Source: Pseudomonas sivasensis
GTDB taxonomy: Bacteria > Pseudomonadota > Gammaproteobacteria > Pseudomonadales > Pseudomonadaceae
Assembly: GCF_013778505.1 (NCBI RefSeq)
Contig: NZ_JAAOWU010000002.1
Coordinates: 434,001 to 498,000 of the forward strand
Reading direction: 5' to 3'
DNA: 64,000 nucleotides
Of this stretch, positions 26,411 to 38,051 are shown piece after piece. The notes beneath the pieces are model-generated. The model saw only the letters and a list, made by a program, of their open reading frames with translations. It did not search any database and was not told where the DNA came from. The position numbers and the translations under genes were made by a program. Positions within the stretch are counted from its first letter, which is position 1. Each line of letters begins with the position of its first letter.

Positions 26411-28003
26411 ATGCGCCTCGCTGCCCTACCGCTGTTGCTTGCCCCTCTCTTTATCGCGCCGCTGGCCTCTGCCGCCACCAACCTGAGCGTGTGCACCGAG
26501 GCCAGCCCTGAAGGGTTTGATGTGGTGCAATACAACTCGCTGACCACCACCAACGCCTCCGCCGACGTACTGATGAACCGCCTGGTGGACTTCGATGCCG
26601 CCAGCGGCAAGCTGGTGCCAAGTCTGGCGGACAGCTGGGAAGTGTCGCCGGACGGCCTGACCTACACCTTCAAGCTGCACCCGGATGTGAAGTTCCACCG
26701 CACCGAGTATTTCACCCCAAGCCGCAGCCTGACCGCCGAAGACGTGCGCTTCAGCTTTGAACGCATGCTCGACCCGGCCAACCCGTGGCACAAGATCGCC
26801 CAAAGCGGCTTCCCTCACGCCCAGTCTCTGCAACTGCCAACACTGGTCAAGAAGATCGATGCCCTCGACCCGCTGACGGTGCGCTTCACTCTGGATCATG
26901 CCGACTCCACCTTCCTCGCAGCCCTGAGCATGGGCTTCGCCTCGATTTACCCGGCCGAATACGCCGACAAATTGCTCAAGGCTGGCACGCCGGAGAAACT
27001 CAACAGTCAACCGATTGGCACCGGTCCGTTCATTTTCAGCCGTTTCCAGAAAGACGCTGTGGTTCGTTACAAAGCCAACCCGGACTACTTCGGCGGCAAA
27101 CCGGCTGTGGATAACTTGATCTTCGCCATCACGCCGGATGCCAACGTGCGCCTGCAGAAGCTGCACCGCGATGAGTGCCAGATCGCCCTGTCGCCCAAGC
27201 CCCTGGATGTAGGCGAGGCAGAGAAAGACCCAGCCCTCAAGGTGGAAAAGACCGCTGCATTCATGACTGCATTCGTGGCGATCAACAGCCAGCACCCTCC
27301 CCTGGATAAACCCGAAGTACGTCAAGCGATCAATCTGGCCTTCGATAAGGCCAGCTACCTCAAAGCCGTATTTGAAGGCACCGCCGAAGCCGCCAACGGC
27401 CCTTATCCTCCCAACACCTGGAGCTACGCCAAGGACTTGCCGGGTTATCCACAGGACCTCGCTAAGGCCAAGGCCCTGCTGAATCGCGCGGGGCTCAAGG
27501 ACGGCTTCAAGACCACCATCTGGACACGTCCCACTGGCAGCCTGCTGAACCCTAACCCAAACCTCGGCGCGCAATTGCTGCAAGCCGACCTGGCCAAAGT
27601 CGGCATCCAGGCCGAGATCCGAGTGATCGAATGGGGCGAACTGATTCGCCGCGCCAAAGCCGGCGAGCATGACCTGCTGTTCATGGGCTGGGCCGGCGAC
27701 AACGGTGACCCTGATAACTTCCTGACCCCGCAGTTTTCCTGCGCAGCAGTGAAGTCAGGCACCAACTTCGCTCGCTACTGCGACCCGGCGCTGGACAAAC
27801 TGATCAGTGCTGGCAAAACCACCAGCGAGCAAGGGGTGCGCAGCAAGCTGTATCAACAGGCCCAGGCGCAAATCCAGCAGCAGGCGCTGTGGCTGCCACT
27901 GGCGCATCCGACGGCGTTCGCCCTCGCGCGCAAGAGTGTCGACGGCTATCAAGTAAGTCCGTTCGGGCGCCAGGATTTCTCGAAGGTCAGCGTCAAGCCC
28001 TGA
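26411..28003 (+). CDS. ABC transporter periplasmic peptide-binding protein, DppA/OppA family
   Basis: A 530-residue family-5 solute-binding protein. An N-terminal signal peptide (MRLAALPLLLAPLFIAPLASA) is cleaved before ATNLSVCTEASPEGFD. The core DPANPWHKIAQSGFP, IGTGPFIFSRFQKDAVVRYKANPDYFGG and MGWAGDNGDPDNFL stretches are typical of dipeptide-binding proteins. It captures peptides or haem-like ligands in the periplasm for an ABC importer. No permease or ATPase genes lie nearby, so it must use a transporter encoded elsewhere. Position corresponds to PA5317. Confidence 0.91.
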   Translation: MRLAALPLLLAPLFIAPLASAATNLSVCTEASPEGFDVVQYNSLTTTNASADVLMNRLVDFDAASGKLVPSLADSWEVSPDGLTYTFKLHPDVKFHRTEYFTPSRSLTAEDVRFSFERMLDPANPWHKIAQSGFPHAQSLQLPTLVKKIDALDPLTVRFTLDHADSTFLAALSMGFASIYPAEYADKLLKAGTPEKLNSQPIGTGPFIFSRFQKDAVVRYKANPDYFGGKPAVDNLIFAITPDANVRLQKLHRDECQIALSPKPLDVGEAEKDPALKVEKTAAFMTAFVAINSQHPPLDKPEVRQAINLAFDKASYLKAVFEGTAEAANGPYPPNTWSYAKDLPGYPQDLAKAKALLNRAGLKDGFKTTIWTRPTGSLLNPNPNLGAQLLQADLAKVGIQAEIRVIEWGELIRRAKAGEHDLLFMGWAGDNGDPDNFLTPQFSCAAVKSGTNFARYCDPALDKLISAGKTTSEQGVRSKLYQQAQAQIQQQALWLPLAHPTAFALARKSVDGYQVSPFGRQDFSKVSVKP

Positions 28004-28006
28004 ACC

Positions 28007-28034
28007 GTAACCCCACCTGAAAGGGTGGGGTTAC
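28007..28034. terminator. Hairpin between convergent binding-protein gene and radC
   Basis: An 11-bp perfect stem, GTAACCCCACC with GGTGGGGTTAC, and a six-base loop. It overlaps the radC stop codon by 4 bp. No long T-tract follows, so it may be a weak terminator. Confidence 0.6.
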
Positions 28035-28705
28035 ATCCATCCGTATTCCGCCATCGATAACGGATCACCATCTCCCACGATGATGTGATCCAGCACCCGC
28101 ACGTCCACCATCTCCAGCGCTTTTTGCAGGACTTTGGTCAATTTTCGATCAGCTGCACTCGGCTCCACGCTTCCCGAAGGATGGTTATGACAGAGGATCA
28201 ACGCCGCCGCGTTGTAAGCCAACGCGCGCTTGACCACTTGCCGGGGGTACACCACAGCAGCGTCGATGGTGCCCTCGGATAACGCCTCGAAGCCCAACAC
28301 CCGATGCTTTGAATCGAGAAACAGGCAGCCAAAGATCTCGTGGGGCTCATGACGCAACAGCGCCTTGAGGTATCCCCGCACGACTTCCGGACTTTCCAGT
28401 GCCGATTCATTGCGCAACTGTTCGGCCATATGCCGCCGGGACATCTCTAGTACCGCCTGCAACTGGGCAAACTTCGCCGGCCCCAAGCCCAGTTGCTGAT
28501 TGAACAGCGCCTGGCTTGCTTCCAGCAGCGGGCGTAAGCCGCCAAATTGCGCCAGCAGATGGCGCGCCAGGTCCACCGCGCTCCGACCTGCGACACCGGT
28601 GCGCAGGAAGATTGCCAGCAGTTCAGCATCAGACAGACTCGCCGCGCCCCACGCCAAAAGCTTCTCCCTGGGCCGCTCTGCCGCCGGCCAATCACGAATA
28701 CTCAT
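28031..28705 (-). CDS. radC: RadC family protein (JAMM metalloprotease fold)
   Basis: A 224-residue RadC. It has an N-terminal helix-hairpin-helix region (about 20-90) and a C-terminal JAMM/MPN domain with [22 protein letters not shown] (zinc ligands His, His and Asp). The historical link to recombinational repair was withdrawn for E. coli; the real role is unknown. It is divergent from coaBC across 143 bp. Confidence 0.94.
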   Translation of the reverse strand: MSIRDWPAAERPREKLLAWGAASLSDAELLAIFLRTGVAGRSAVDLARHLLAQFGGLRPLLEASQALFNQQLGLGPAKFAQLQAVLEMSRRHMAEQLRNESALESPEVVRGYLKALLRHEPHEIFGCLFLDSKHRVLGFEALSEGTIDAAVVYPRQVVKRALAYNAAALILCHNHPSGSVEPSAADRKLTKVLQKALEMVDVRVLDHIIVGDGDPLSMAEYGWM

Positions 28706-28773
28706 CCCACCTCCCTGTGCATGTGCGCCGCTGTTGCGGGGCAGACGCTGTGTTATCGTAGGCCCTCTTTTTT

Positions 28774-28811
28774 GCGTGCGATTTCACCTGGGGAGGGGAG
28801 ATCGCACGCAC
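28774..28811 (+). other. Long inverted repeat in the coaBC leader
   Basis: Perfect 10-bp arms TGCGTGCGAT and ATCGCACGCA, separated by 18 bp, 38 bp upstream of the coaBC ATG. It is followed by a direct repeat CACTGAACTGG at 28813 and 28827. This could be a leader hairpin or an operator. Confidence 0.5.
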
Positions 28812-28848
28812 CACTGAACTGGCTTCACTGAACTGGAAAGGCAAACCA

Positions 28849-30057
28849 ATGCAGCGTCTGTATCGGAAACGCATCGTTCTCGGCGTCGGCGGCGGCATTG
28901 CCGCCTACAAGAGCGCAGAGTTGGTTCGCAGGCTCCTGGACCAAGGTGCCGAAGTGCGCGTGGTCATGACCCGTGGCGGGAGCGAGTTCATCACACCCCT
29001 GACCATGCAGGCCCTGTCCGGCCACCCGGTTCACCTGGACCTGTTGGACCCGGCGGCCGAAGCCGCCATGGGCCACATCGAACTGGCCAAATGGGCCGAC
29101 CTGGTGCTGATCGCCCCGGCCACTGCCGACCTGATCGCACGCCTGGCCCAAGGTATCGCCGATGACCTGCTGACTACCTTGGTACTGGCCACCGACGCCA
29201 CCGTTGCCATTGCCCCCGCGATGAACCAGGCCATGTGGCGCGATCCGGCCACTCAGGCCAATACCCAACTCCTGCAAAGCCGTGGCCTCAAGGTGTTCGG
29301 CCCGGCATCGGGCAGCCAGGCATGTGGCGACGTGGGCATGGGCCGCATGCTCGAAGCCACCGACCTGGCCCTGTGTGCCGCCGAGTGCTTCCAGCACTTG
29401 GCCCTGACCGGCAAGCACGTGTTGATCACCGCCGGCCCGACCCAGGAAAACATCGACCCTGTGCGTTACATCACCAACCATAGCTCAGGAAAAATGGGCT
29501 TTGCGCTGGCAGAAGCCGCGGTCGAGGCAGGCGCCCGCGTCACGCTGATCACCGGACCGGTACATCTACCGACCCCTGATCGCGTCACGCGAATCGATGT
29601 AGTCAGCGCCCGAGACATGCTCGCGGCCTGCGAAGCGGCTATTCCCTGCGACCTTTTTATCGCCTCGGCAGCGGTTGCGGACTACCGCCCGGAAGTCGTC
29701 GCCCCGCAAAAGCTCAAGAAAGACCCTACAAGCGGCGACGGCCTGCTCCTGCAAATGGTGCGCAACCCGGACATCCTGGCCACCATCGCCACACGTCCTG
29801 ACCGCCCGTTCAGCGTCGGCTTCGCCGCCGAGACCGAGCATCTGCTGGACTACGCCGCACGCAAATTGAAAGACAAAAACCTCGACCTGATCGTTGCCAA
29901 TGATGTCGCCAACCCGAGCATCGGCTTCAACAGCGAGGAAAACGCCTGCAGCGTGATTGACCGCGACCTGCACGCGACCCTTTTCGCCCAGACCAGCAAG
30001 GGCAAGATTGCCCGCCAACTGATCTCTTTTATCGCCCAACGGCTGAACCAGGTTTAA
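28849..30057 (+). CDS. coaBC: Bifunctional phosphopantothenoylcysteine decarboxylase/phosphopantothenate-cysteine ligase
   Basis: A 402-residue CoA biosynthesis enzyme. The N-terminal CoaC flavoprotein domain (about 1-185) has [26 protein letters not shown] and the cysteine in [13 protein letters not shown]. The C-terminal CoaB domain (about 190-400) has [32 protein letters not shown] and VANDV. It makes phosphopantetheine from phosphopantothenate and cysteine using CTP. It heads coaBC-dut, with dut starting 5 bp later. Confidence 0.97.
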   Translation: MQRLYRKRIVLGVGGGIAAYKSAELVRRLLDQGAEVRVVMTRGGSEFITPLTMQALSGHPVHLDLLDPAAEAAMGHIELAKWADLVLIAPATADLIARLAQGIADDLLTTLVLATDATVAIAPAMNQAMWRDPATQANTQLLQSRGLKVFGPASGSQACGDVGMGRMLEATDLALCAAECFQHLALTGKHVLITAGPTQENIDPVRYITNHSSGKMGFALAEAAVEAGARVTLITGPVHLPTPDRVTRIDVVSARDMLAACEAAIPCDLFIASAAVADYRPEVVAPQKLKKDPTSGDGLLLQMVRNPDILATIATRPDRPFSVGFAAETEHLLDYAARKLKDKNLDLIVANDVANPSIGFNSEENACSVIDRDLHATLFAQTSKGKIARQLISFIAQRLNQV

Positions 30058-30062
30058 TTTCC

Positions 30063-30518
30063 ATGCACGCTTTGCAAGCCAAGATCCTCGACCCACGCAT
30101 CGGCACCGAATTCCCACTGCCGGCCTACGCCACCCCAGGCTCTGCCGGCCTGGACCTGCGTGCCATGCTCAAGCAAGACACCCTGCTTGAGCCGGGACAG
30201 ACCGTCCTGATCCCTACCGGCCTGTCGATCTACGTGGGCGACCCTGGTCTGGCTGCGCTGATCCTGCCGCGCTCCGGCCTGGGCCACAAACACGGCATCG
30301 TGCTGGGCAACCTGGTAGGCCTGATCGACTCGGACTACCAAGGCGAGTTGATGGTGTCGTGCTGGAACCGCGGCCAAACCGCATTCAACATCGTGGTCGG
30401 CGAGCGCATTGCCCAGCTTGTTCTTGTGCCGGTGGTACAGGCGCACTTCGAACTGGTGCAGGAATTCGACGAAACCCAACGTGGTGCAGGCGGCTTTGGG
30501 CATTCAGGCAGTCTCTGA
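30063..30518 (+). CDS. dut: Deoxyuridine 5'-triphosphate nucleotidohydrolase
   Basis: A 151-residue trimeric dUTPase that hydrolyses dUTP to dUMP. All five motifs are visible: [50 protein letters not shown] and the C-terminal arm [11 protein letters not shown]. It is 5 bp downstream of coaBC, presumably co-transcribed. The 264 bp after it, before algC, contain no supported gene. Confidence 0.97.
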   Translation: MHALQAKILDPRIGTEFPLPAYATPGSAGLDLRAMLKQDTLLEPGQTVLIPTGLSIYVGDPGLAALILPRSGLGHKHGIVLGNLVGLIDSDYQGELMVSCWNRGQTAFNIVVGERIAQLVLVPVVQAHFELVQEFDETQRGAGGFGHSGSL

Positions 30519-30782
30519 CTAAGCTGAACGTGGCCGGGTGCTTTTGCCCGGCCAGACGCCACCGCATGGCTTTTCAGGATGAAGAATGCGCGGAATTTAT
30601 CAGCGAGATTTCCCTAGCTAAATCAATGTATTACGCAGAAATAAGCCTGGCTTCCAAACGCCGATGGCATTTTTGCACCACGAACTCTCTGCCGAAAACA
30701 CCGTCATACCCTTCAGTTTGAGCCTGCCGGTCAGCCACTTTAAGGCCAGCCTTGCCCCCTTCAGATGGAGTTTCCCCCCGCG

Positions 30783-32180
30783 ATGAGTACCGCAGCCCGA
30801 GTAGCCCCGACATTCCCCGACAGCATCTTTCGCGCCTATGACATCCGTGGCGTGGTGCCCAAGACCCTGACTGCCGAAACGGCCTACTGGATCGGCCGCG
30901 CCATCGGCGCCCAGAGCCTGGCTCAGGATGAGCCCAACGTATCGGTAGGCCGTGACGGTCGTTTGTCCGGCCCGGAGCTGGTGGAGCAACTGATCCAAGG
31001 CCTGGCCGACGCCGGCTGCCATGTCAGCGACGTCGGCCTGGTACCAACGCCAGCTCTGTACTACGCCGCCAACGTCCTGGCCGGCAAGTCCGGGGTGATG
31101 CTCACTGGCAGCCATAACCCATCGGATTACAACGGTTTCAAGATCGTCATCGCTGGCGACACCCTGGCTAACGAACAGATCCAGGCCTTGCATACCCGCC
31201 TGAAAACCAACGACCTGACCAGCGGCAAAGGCAGCATCACCAAAGTCGACATCCTGCAGCGCTACTCCGACGAAATCACCCGCGACGTCAAGCTCGCCCG
31301 CCGCCTCAAAGTGGTAGTGGACTGCGGCAACGGCGCGGCTGGTGTGATCGCGCCGCAACTGCTCGAAGCCTTGAACTGCGAAGTGATCCCGTTGTTCTGC
31401 GAGGTTGACGGCAACTTCCCCAACCACCACCCGGATCCAGGCAAGCCAGAAAATCTGGTGGACCTGATCGCCAAGGTCAAGGAAACCGGCGCCGATGTCG
31501 GCCTGGCCTTCGATGGTGACGGCGACCGCGTAGGTGTGGTGACCGAGACCGGCGAGATCGTATTCCCCGACCGCCTGCTGATGCTGTTCGCACGTGACGT
31601 AGTGGCGCGCAATCCCAACGCAGAAATCATCTTCGACGTGAAGTGCACCCGCCGCCTCACGCCGCTGATCAAGGAATACGGGGGCCGCCCGCTAATGTGG
31701 AAGACCGGTCACTCGTTGATCAAAAAGAAAATGAAGGAAACCGGCGCGCTGTTGGCCGGTGAAATGAGCGGTCACGTGTTCTTCAAAGAGCGCTGGTTCG
31801 GTTTTGACGACGGTATCTACAGCGCCGCTCGTCTGCTGGAGATCCTCAGCAAGGAAAAATCCACTGCCGAAGAGCTGTTTCAGACCTTCCCGAATGATAT
31901 TTCTACGCCAGAGATCAATATCCATGTGACCGAGGAGAGCAAATTCAGCATCATTGACGCACTGCACGACGCGCAATGGGGCGAAGGCGCCAACCTGACC
32001 ACCATTGATGGTGTGCGAGTCGATTACGCCAAAGGCTGGGGCCTGGTTCGCGCGTCCAACACCACACCGGTGCTGGTGCTGCGTTTCGAGGCGGATACCG
32101 AGGCTGAGTTGCAGCGCATCAAGGACGTGTTCCACGCCCAGTTGAAACGTGTTGCCCCTGATCTCCAATTACCGTTCTGA
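30783..32180 (+). CDS. algC: Phosphomannomutase/phosphoglucomutase
   Basis: A 465-residue alpha-D-phosphohexomutase. The catalytic phosphoserine loop is VMLTGSHNPSDYNG, the metal loop is LAFDGDGDRVGVV, the sugar-binding loop GEMSGHVFFKE, and the phosphate-binding loop RASNTTPVLVLRFE. It makes mannose-1-P and glucose-1-P for alginate, LPS, Psl and rhamnolipid precursors. ATG 30783 gives MSTAARVAPTFPDSIFRAYD, matching AlgC; an upstream ATG at 30765 adds six unlikely residues. argB follows after 19 bp. Confidence 0.97.
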   Translation: MSTAARVAPTFPDSIFRAYDIRGVVPKTLTAETAYWIGRAIGAQSLAQDEPNVSVGRDGRLSGPELVEQLIQGLADAGCHVSDVGLVPTPALYYAANVLAGKSGVMLTGSHNPSDYNGFKIVIAGDTLANEQIQALHTRLKTNDLTSGKGSITKVDILQRYSDEITRDVKLARRLKVVVDCGNGAAGVIAPQLLEALNCEVIPLFCEVDGNFPNHHPDPGKPENLVDLIAKVKETGADVGLAFDGDGDRVGVVTETGEIVFPDRLLMLFARDVVARNPNAEIIFDVKCTRRLTPLIKEYGGRPLMWKTGHSLIKKKMKETGALLAGEMSGHVFFKERWFGFDDGIYSAARLLEILSKEKSTAEELFQTFPNDISTPEINIHVTEESKFSIIDALHDAQWGEGANLTTIDGVRVDYAKGWGLVRASNTTPVLVLRFEADTEAELQRIKDVFHAQLKRVAPDLQLPF

Positions 32181-32199
32181 TTTTTTACCGGAGCCCTGA

Positions 32200-33105
<906 letters not shown>

Positions 33106-33117
33106 AACGCTAAAAAC

Positions 33118-33154
33118 AAAAAGCCCCGCTCAACTTGGTTGAGCGGGGCTTTTT
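33118..33154. terminator. Bidirectional terminator between argB and pyrE
   Basis: Arms 33118-33134 and 33138-33154, a 17-bp perfect stem counting the A/T tracts, with a TTG loop. It serves both convergent genes. Confidence 0.93.
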
Positions 33155-33167
33155 TATGGTTCGGCGA

Positions 33168-33815
33168 TTACTGAACGCCGAACTGCTCGCGATACGCCTT
33201 AACTGCCGGCAAGTGCTGCTTGAGCTGCGGATCATCTTCCAGGAACTGCAACACCTGGTTCAACGAAACGATGCTTACCACCGGAATACCGAAATCACGC
33301 TCCACTTCCTGGATCGCCGACAACTCACCGTTGCCGCGCTCCTGGCGGTTCAGCGCGATCAGCACGCCAGCAGCCTTGGCGCCGTCTTGGGAAGCGATAA
33401 TCTGCATCACTTCACGGATGGCGGTGCCGGCGGTGATTACGTCGTCAATGATCAGCACGTCGCCGGTCAGCGGCGCGCCCACCAGGCTGCCGCCTTCGCC
33501 ATGAGCCTTGGCTTCCTTGCGGTTGAAGCACCATGGCAGATCGCGCCCATGGTGTTCCGCCAGGGCCACGGCTGTTGCAGCTGCCAGGGGGATACCCTTG
33601 TAGGCCGGGCCAAACAGCACGTCGAAGGAAATACCGCTTTCAACAATGGCTGCCGCGTAGAAACGCCCCAACTGAGCCAGGGCCGAACCCGAGTTGAACA
33701 AGCCCGCATTGAAGAAGTACGGACTGGTGCGCCCGGACTTGAGGGTGAACTCACCGAAGCGCAAAACCCCGCGATCGATGGCAAAACGAATGAAATCGCG
33801 TTGATACGCCTGCAT
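33168..33815 (-). CDS. pyrE: Orotate phosphoribosyltransferase
   Basis: A 215-residue type I phosphoribosyltransferase that makes OMP from orotate and PRPP in pyrimidine synthesis. The PRPP loop is [13 protein letters not shown] and the flexible catalytic loop [16 protein letters not shown] 33815 gives [17 protein letters not shown]; the ATG at 33836 would add seven residues absent from the family. It is divergent from crc across an 82-bp region that carries a perfect 17-bp palindrome. Confidence 0.97.
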   Translation of the reverse strand: MQAYQRDFIRFAIDRGVLRFGEFTLKSGRTSPYFFNAGLFNSGSALAQLGRFYAAAIVESGISFDVLFGPAYKGIPLAAATAVALAEHHGRDLPWCFNRKEAKAHGEGGSLVGAPLTGDVLIIDDVITAGTAIREVMQIIASQDGAKAAGVLIALNRQERGNGELSAIQEVERDFGIPVVSIVSLNQVLQFLEDDPQLKQHLPAVKAYREQFGVQ

Positions 33816-33859
33816 GAAAAAAGCCTCAGATACCACGGATTTAGCTAATTAGGTAGACG

Positions 33860-33876
33860 GCGTGTATCATACACGC
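33860..33876. promoter_or_regulatory. Perfect palindrome between pyrE and crc
   Basis: GCGTGTAT-C-ATACACGC, an 8-1-8 perfect dyad centred 30 bp before the crc start and 53 bp before pyrE. It contains TATCAT, which could serve as a -10, so it may be an operator overlapping the crc promoter. Confidence 0.5.
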
Positions 33877-33897
33877 ACGCGATTTTTGGGGCCATTT

Positions 33898-34677
33898 ATG
33901 CGGATCATCAGTGTGAACGTTAATGGTATTCAGGCTGCAGTCGAGCGTGGTTTGCTCAGTTGGCTGCAAGCTCAGAATGCCGACGTCATCTGCCTGCAGG
34001 ACACCCGCGCCTCCGCCTTTGAACTGGACGACCCAGCCTTCCAACTGGATGGCTACTTCCTTTATGCCTGCGATGCCGAAGTGCCCACCCAAGGTGGCGT
34101 GGCTTTGTACTCGCGGTTGCAACCCAAGGCGGTCATCAGCGGCCTCGGCTTCGAGACAGCCGACCGCTACGGGCGCTACCTGCAAGCCGATTTCGACAAG
34201 GTCAGCATCGCGACCTTGCTGCTTCCTTCGGGGCAGAACGGCGATGAAGACTTGAACCAGAAGTTCAAGCTAATGGACGATTTCGCCCGTTATCTGGATA
34301 AACAGCGGCGTAAACGTCGCGAGTACATTTACTGTGGCTCGCTGTACGTGGCGCAACAAAAGCTGGATATCAAGAACTGGCGCGACAGCCAGCAATCCCC
34401 AGGTTTCCTGGCGCCGGAACGGGCCTGGATGGACGAGATTGTCGGCAACATGGGCTATGTGGATGCCCTTCGTGAAGTCAGCCGCGAAGGCGACCAGTAC
34501 AGCTGGTGGCCAGACAATGAACAGGCTGAAATGCTCAACCTGGGCTGGCGCTTCGACTACCAGTTGCTGACCCCAGGTCTGCGCCGGTTCGTACGCAGTG
34601 CACGTTTGCCGCGCCAGCCGCGTTTCTCGCAGCACGCGCCGCTGATCGTGGACTACGACTGGACACTGACCATCTAA
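33898..34677 (+). CDS. crc: Catabolite repression control protein Crc
   Basis: A 259-residue protein of the exonuclease III/AP endonuclease fold. In Pseudomonas, Crc lacks nuclease activity and acts with Hfq on A-rich mRNA targets to repress use of less preferred carbon sources. It opens MRIISVNVNGIQAAVERGLL and ends FSQHAPLIVDYDWTL, as in known Crc proteins. ATG 33898 sets this start; an upstream in-frame ATG at 33862 lies in the promoter region. Its RNA antagonist genes (CrcZ/CrcY) are not in this window. Confidence 0.97.
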   Translation: MRIISVNVNGIQAAVERGLLSWLQAQNADVICLQDTRASAFELDDPAFQLDGYFLYACDAEVPTQGGVALYSRLQPKAVISGLGFETADRYGRYLQADFDKVSIATLLLPSGQNGDEDLNQKFKLMDDFARYLDKQRRKRREYIYCGSLYVAQQKLDIKNWRDSQQSPGFLAPERAWMDEIVGNMGYVDALREVSREGDQYSWWPDNEQAEMLNLGWRFDYQLLTPGLRRFVRSARLPRQPRFSQHAPLIVDYDWTLTI

Positions 34678-34691
34678 GGTCTTTCTCCAGG

Positions 34692-34727
34692 CACAAAAAA
34701 ACCGACATCGCTGTCGGTTTTTTTGTG
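34692..34727. terminator. Bidirectional terminator between crc and the DUF4870 gene
   Basis: CACAAAAAAACCGACA and TGTCGGTTTTTTTGTG form a 16-bp perfect stem with a TCGC loop. It serves both convergent genes. Confidence 0.93.
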
Positions 34728-34735
34728 GGCGATCA

Positions 34736-35104
34736 CTATTTGACCAAACGCCAGGTCCATGGGTATCGGTAGGCTGTGCCGTTGTTGGCTTTAACGCCGC
34801 CAATGATCGTCAGCACCAGCGCCGCAACCACGAGCACCAGCATCAACACAAAGCCGATCACCACAAGCCCCAGCACCATGCAGACCAGCCAGGCGATGGC
34901 CACTGTGATCTGGAAATTCAGGGCTTCCTTGCCCTGATCATCGATAAGCGGGTCCATATCCTTCTTGATCTGCCACACGATCAACGGCCCCAACAGGCTA
35001 CCAAAGGGGAATACCAACCCCAGAAACGCCGCGAAGTGACACAACATCGCCCATTGGCGAACTTCCTTGGTCGGTGCCGGAACCGGCAATTGACTGTCAC
35101 TCAT
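34736..35104 (-). CDS. DUF4870 domain membrane protein
   Basis: A 122-residue inner-membrane protein with three or four hydrophobic segments (AMLCHFAAFLGLVFPFGSLLGPLIVW, then VAIAWLVCMVLGLVVIGFVLML and following). This is the DUF4870/Tic20-like arrangement. No function is established. The ATG follows AAGGAGAAG. It lies 22 bp downstream of rph on the same strand and may be co-transcribed with it. Confidence 0.85.
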   Translation of the reverse strand: MSDSQLPVPAPTKEVRQWAMLCHFAAFLGLVFPFGSLLGPLIVWQIKKDMDPLIDDQGKEALNFQITVAIAWLVCMVLGLVVIGFVLMLVLVVAALVLTIIGGVKANNGTAYRYPWTWRLVK

Positions 35105-35126
35105 GGCGCTTCTCCTTGAAGTCAGC

Positions 35127-35849
35127 TTAGTCAGCCAGTGCGGCGTTCTGCAGTTCGAAGATCTCGGTCATGCCTTTCTGGGCTAGGGCCAGCATGGCGT
35201 TCAGCTCGGCCGGCTGGAATGGCGCGCCTTCAGCGGTGCCCTGCACTTCGATGAAACCACCGGTGCTGGTCATCACGACGTTCAGGTCAGTCTCGGCAGC
35301 CGAATCTTCCAGATAGTCCAGGTCCAGCACAGGCTCGCCCTGGTACATACCCACCGATACAGCGGCAATCATTTGCTTGAGCGGGTCGCCGCCTTTCAGG
35401 CCGCCACGTTTCTTGATCACTTTCAGTGCGTCGACCAAGGCCACCATCGCGCCAGTGATGGATGCAGTGCGGGTGCCGCCATCGGCCTGGATCACGTCGC
35501 AGTCGACGTAAAGGGTCACGTCGCCCAGCTTGGACATGTCCAGGGCTGCACGCAGGGAGCGACCGATCAGGCGCTGGATTTCCAGGGTGCGGCCGCCTTG
35601 CTTGCCACGGCTGGCTTCACGCTGGTTACGTTCGCCGGTGGCGCGCGGCAGCATGCCGTATTCGGCGGTCAACCAACCCTGGCCCTGGCCTTTAAGGAAA
35701 CGCGGCACGCCATTTTCAACGCTGACGGTGCAGATAACCTTGGTATCGCCAAACTCGACCAGTACAGATCCCTCGGCGTGTTTGGTGTAGTTGCGGGTGA
35801 TGCGGATCGAGCGGAGCTGATCGGCAACGCGACCACTTGGACGTTTCAT
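35127..35849 (-). CDS. rph: Ribonuclease PH
   Basis: A 240-residue phosphorolytic 3'-5' exoribonuclease that trims tRNA 3' ends. Family stretches are [45 protein letters not shown], the phosphate-site [15 protein letters not shown] and [20 protein letters not shown] 35849 gives [13 protein letters not shown]; the upstream in-frame start at 35888 is not conserved. It is divergent from yicC, as in P. aeruginosa (PA5334/PA5335). Confidence 0.97.
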   Translation of the reverse strand: MKRPSGRVADQLRSIRITRNYTKHAEGSVLVEFGDTKVICTVSVENGVPRFLKGQGQGWLTAEYGMLPRATGERNQREASRGKQGGRTLEIQRLIGRSLRAALDMSKLGDVTLYVDCDVIQADGGTRTASITGAMVALVDALKVIKKRGGLKGGDPLKQMIAAVSVGMYQGEPVLDLDYLEDSAAETDLNVVMTSTGGFIEVQGTAEGAPFQPAELNAMLALAQKGMTEIFELQNAALAD

Positions 35850-35959
35850 AGGGGATACCTGTACTGAGGACGAAAAACTGCCGAGCATTATAGAGCCGCG
35901 AGCCGATTCGGGGCACTTCTAAAAATCTGGTTACGAATGGTCAGCCTATCGCCCATTGT

Positions 35960-35989
35960 TTGGGCGCACTCGCCCCACTGCGCTACAAT
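35960..35989 (+). promoter_or_regulatory. Candidate promoter of yicC
   Basis: -35 TTGGGC (35960-35965), 18-bp spacer, -10 TACAAT (35984-35989), about 70 bp before the yicC start in the rph-yicC divergent region. Confidence 0.5.
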
Positions 35990-36065
35990 CCTGCGCCTTC
36001 GCAGCCTGTCGGCTTCAATTTACCCATCAGCCCGTGTTTGCGGGACTGCATCGCGAGGTACCTCC

Positions 36066-37560
<1,495 letters not shown>

Positions 37561-37572
37561 TTGGGTCTTCCC

Positions 37573-37615
37573 AAAACGGCTGTAAGGGCTTTACATTGGC
37601 CCTTGTAGCGGTTTT
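37573..37615 (+). other. Long hairpin between gmk and rpoZ
   Basis: Two 17-base arms, 37573-37589 and 37599-37615, pair at 16 positions (two G-U) around a 9-base loop. It begins 13 bases after the gmk stop, has no T-tract of its own, and is followed by a terminator-like hairpin at 37629. It could be an mRNA processing or 3'-end protection element. Confidence 0.55.
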
Positions 37616-37628
37616 GCGAGGGCCTGCG

Positions 37629-37664
37629 AAAAATCAGCGCTTCCCTAAACGCTGGTGATTTTTT
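37629..37664 (+). terminator. Terminator-like hairpin downstream of gmk
   Basis: AAAAATCAGCG pairs with CGCTG and TGATTTTT around an A+T-rich loop with a three-base bulge, and ends in a T-tract. It would partly separate gmk from rpoZ transcription. Confidence 0.55.
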
Positions 37665-37727
37665 AAACTGCTCAGTCCGCTCGCCCAACCGGGCAGCGCG
37701 CATCTTGCATTCGCTCCGAGGAATATC

Positions 37728-37991
37728 ATGGCCCGCGTAACCGTTGAAGACTGCCTAGACCACGTGGCAAACCGCTTTGAGCTGGTCATGCTCTCTACCA
37801 AGCGTGCCCGTCAACTGGCCACTGGCGGCAAAGAGCCCCTGGTCCAGTGGGAAAACGACAAACCTACCGTTGTAGCCCTGCGTGAAATCGCTGAAGGCCT
37901 GATGAGCTACGAGTTCATCGCCAACGCTGAGATCGTTGAAGACGAACCGCTGTTTGCAGCGTTCGAGGACGAGTCCAACGAGGCCGTCTAA
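37728..37991 (+). CDS. rpoZ: DNA-directed RNA polymerase omega subunit
   Basis: An 87-residue omega subunit that chaperones beta-prime and forms part of ppGpp site 1 in proteobacteria. It opens [30 protein letters not shown], diagnostic of RpoZ. It lies between gmk and spoT, as is standard. AGGAAT precedes the ATG. spoT follows after 60 bp. Confidence 0.97.
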   Translation: MARVTVEDCLDHVANRFELVMLSTKRARQLATGGKEPLVQWENDKPTVVALREIAEGLMSYEFIANAEIVEDEPLFAAFEDESNEAV

Positions 37992-38051
37992 GCCTATGCC
38001 TGGTCGACGTAGCACGGCGCGGAGTCACAGCCTTCGGCAGGAGTTCACACT

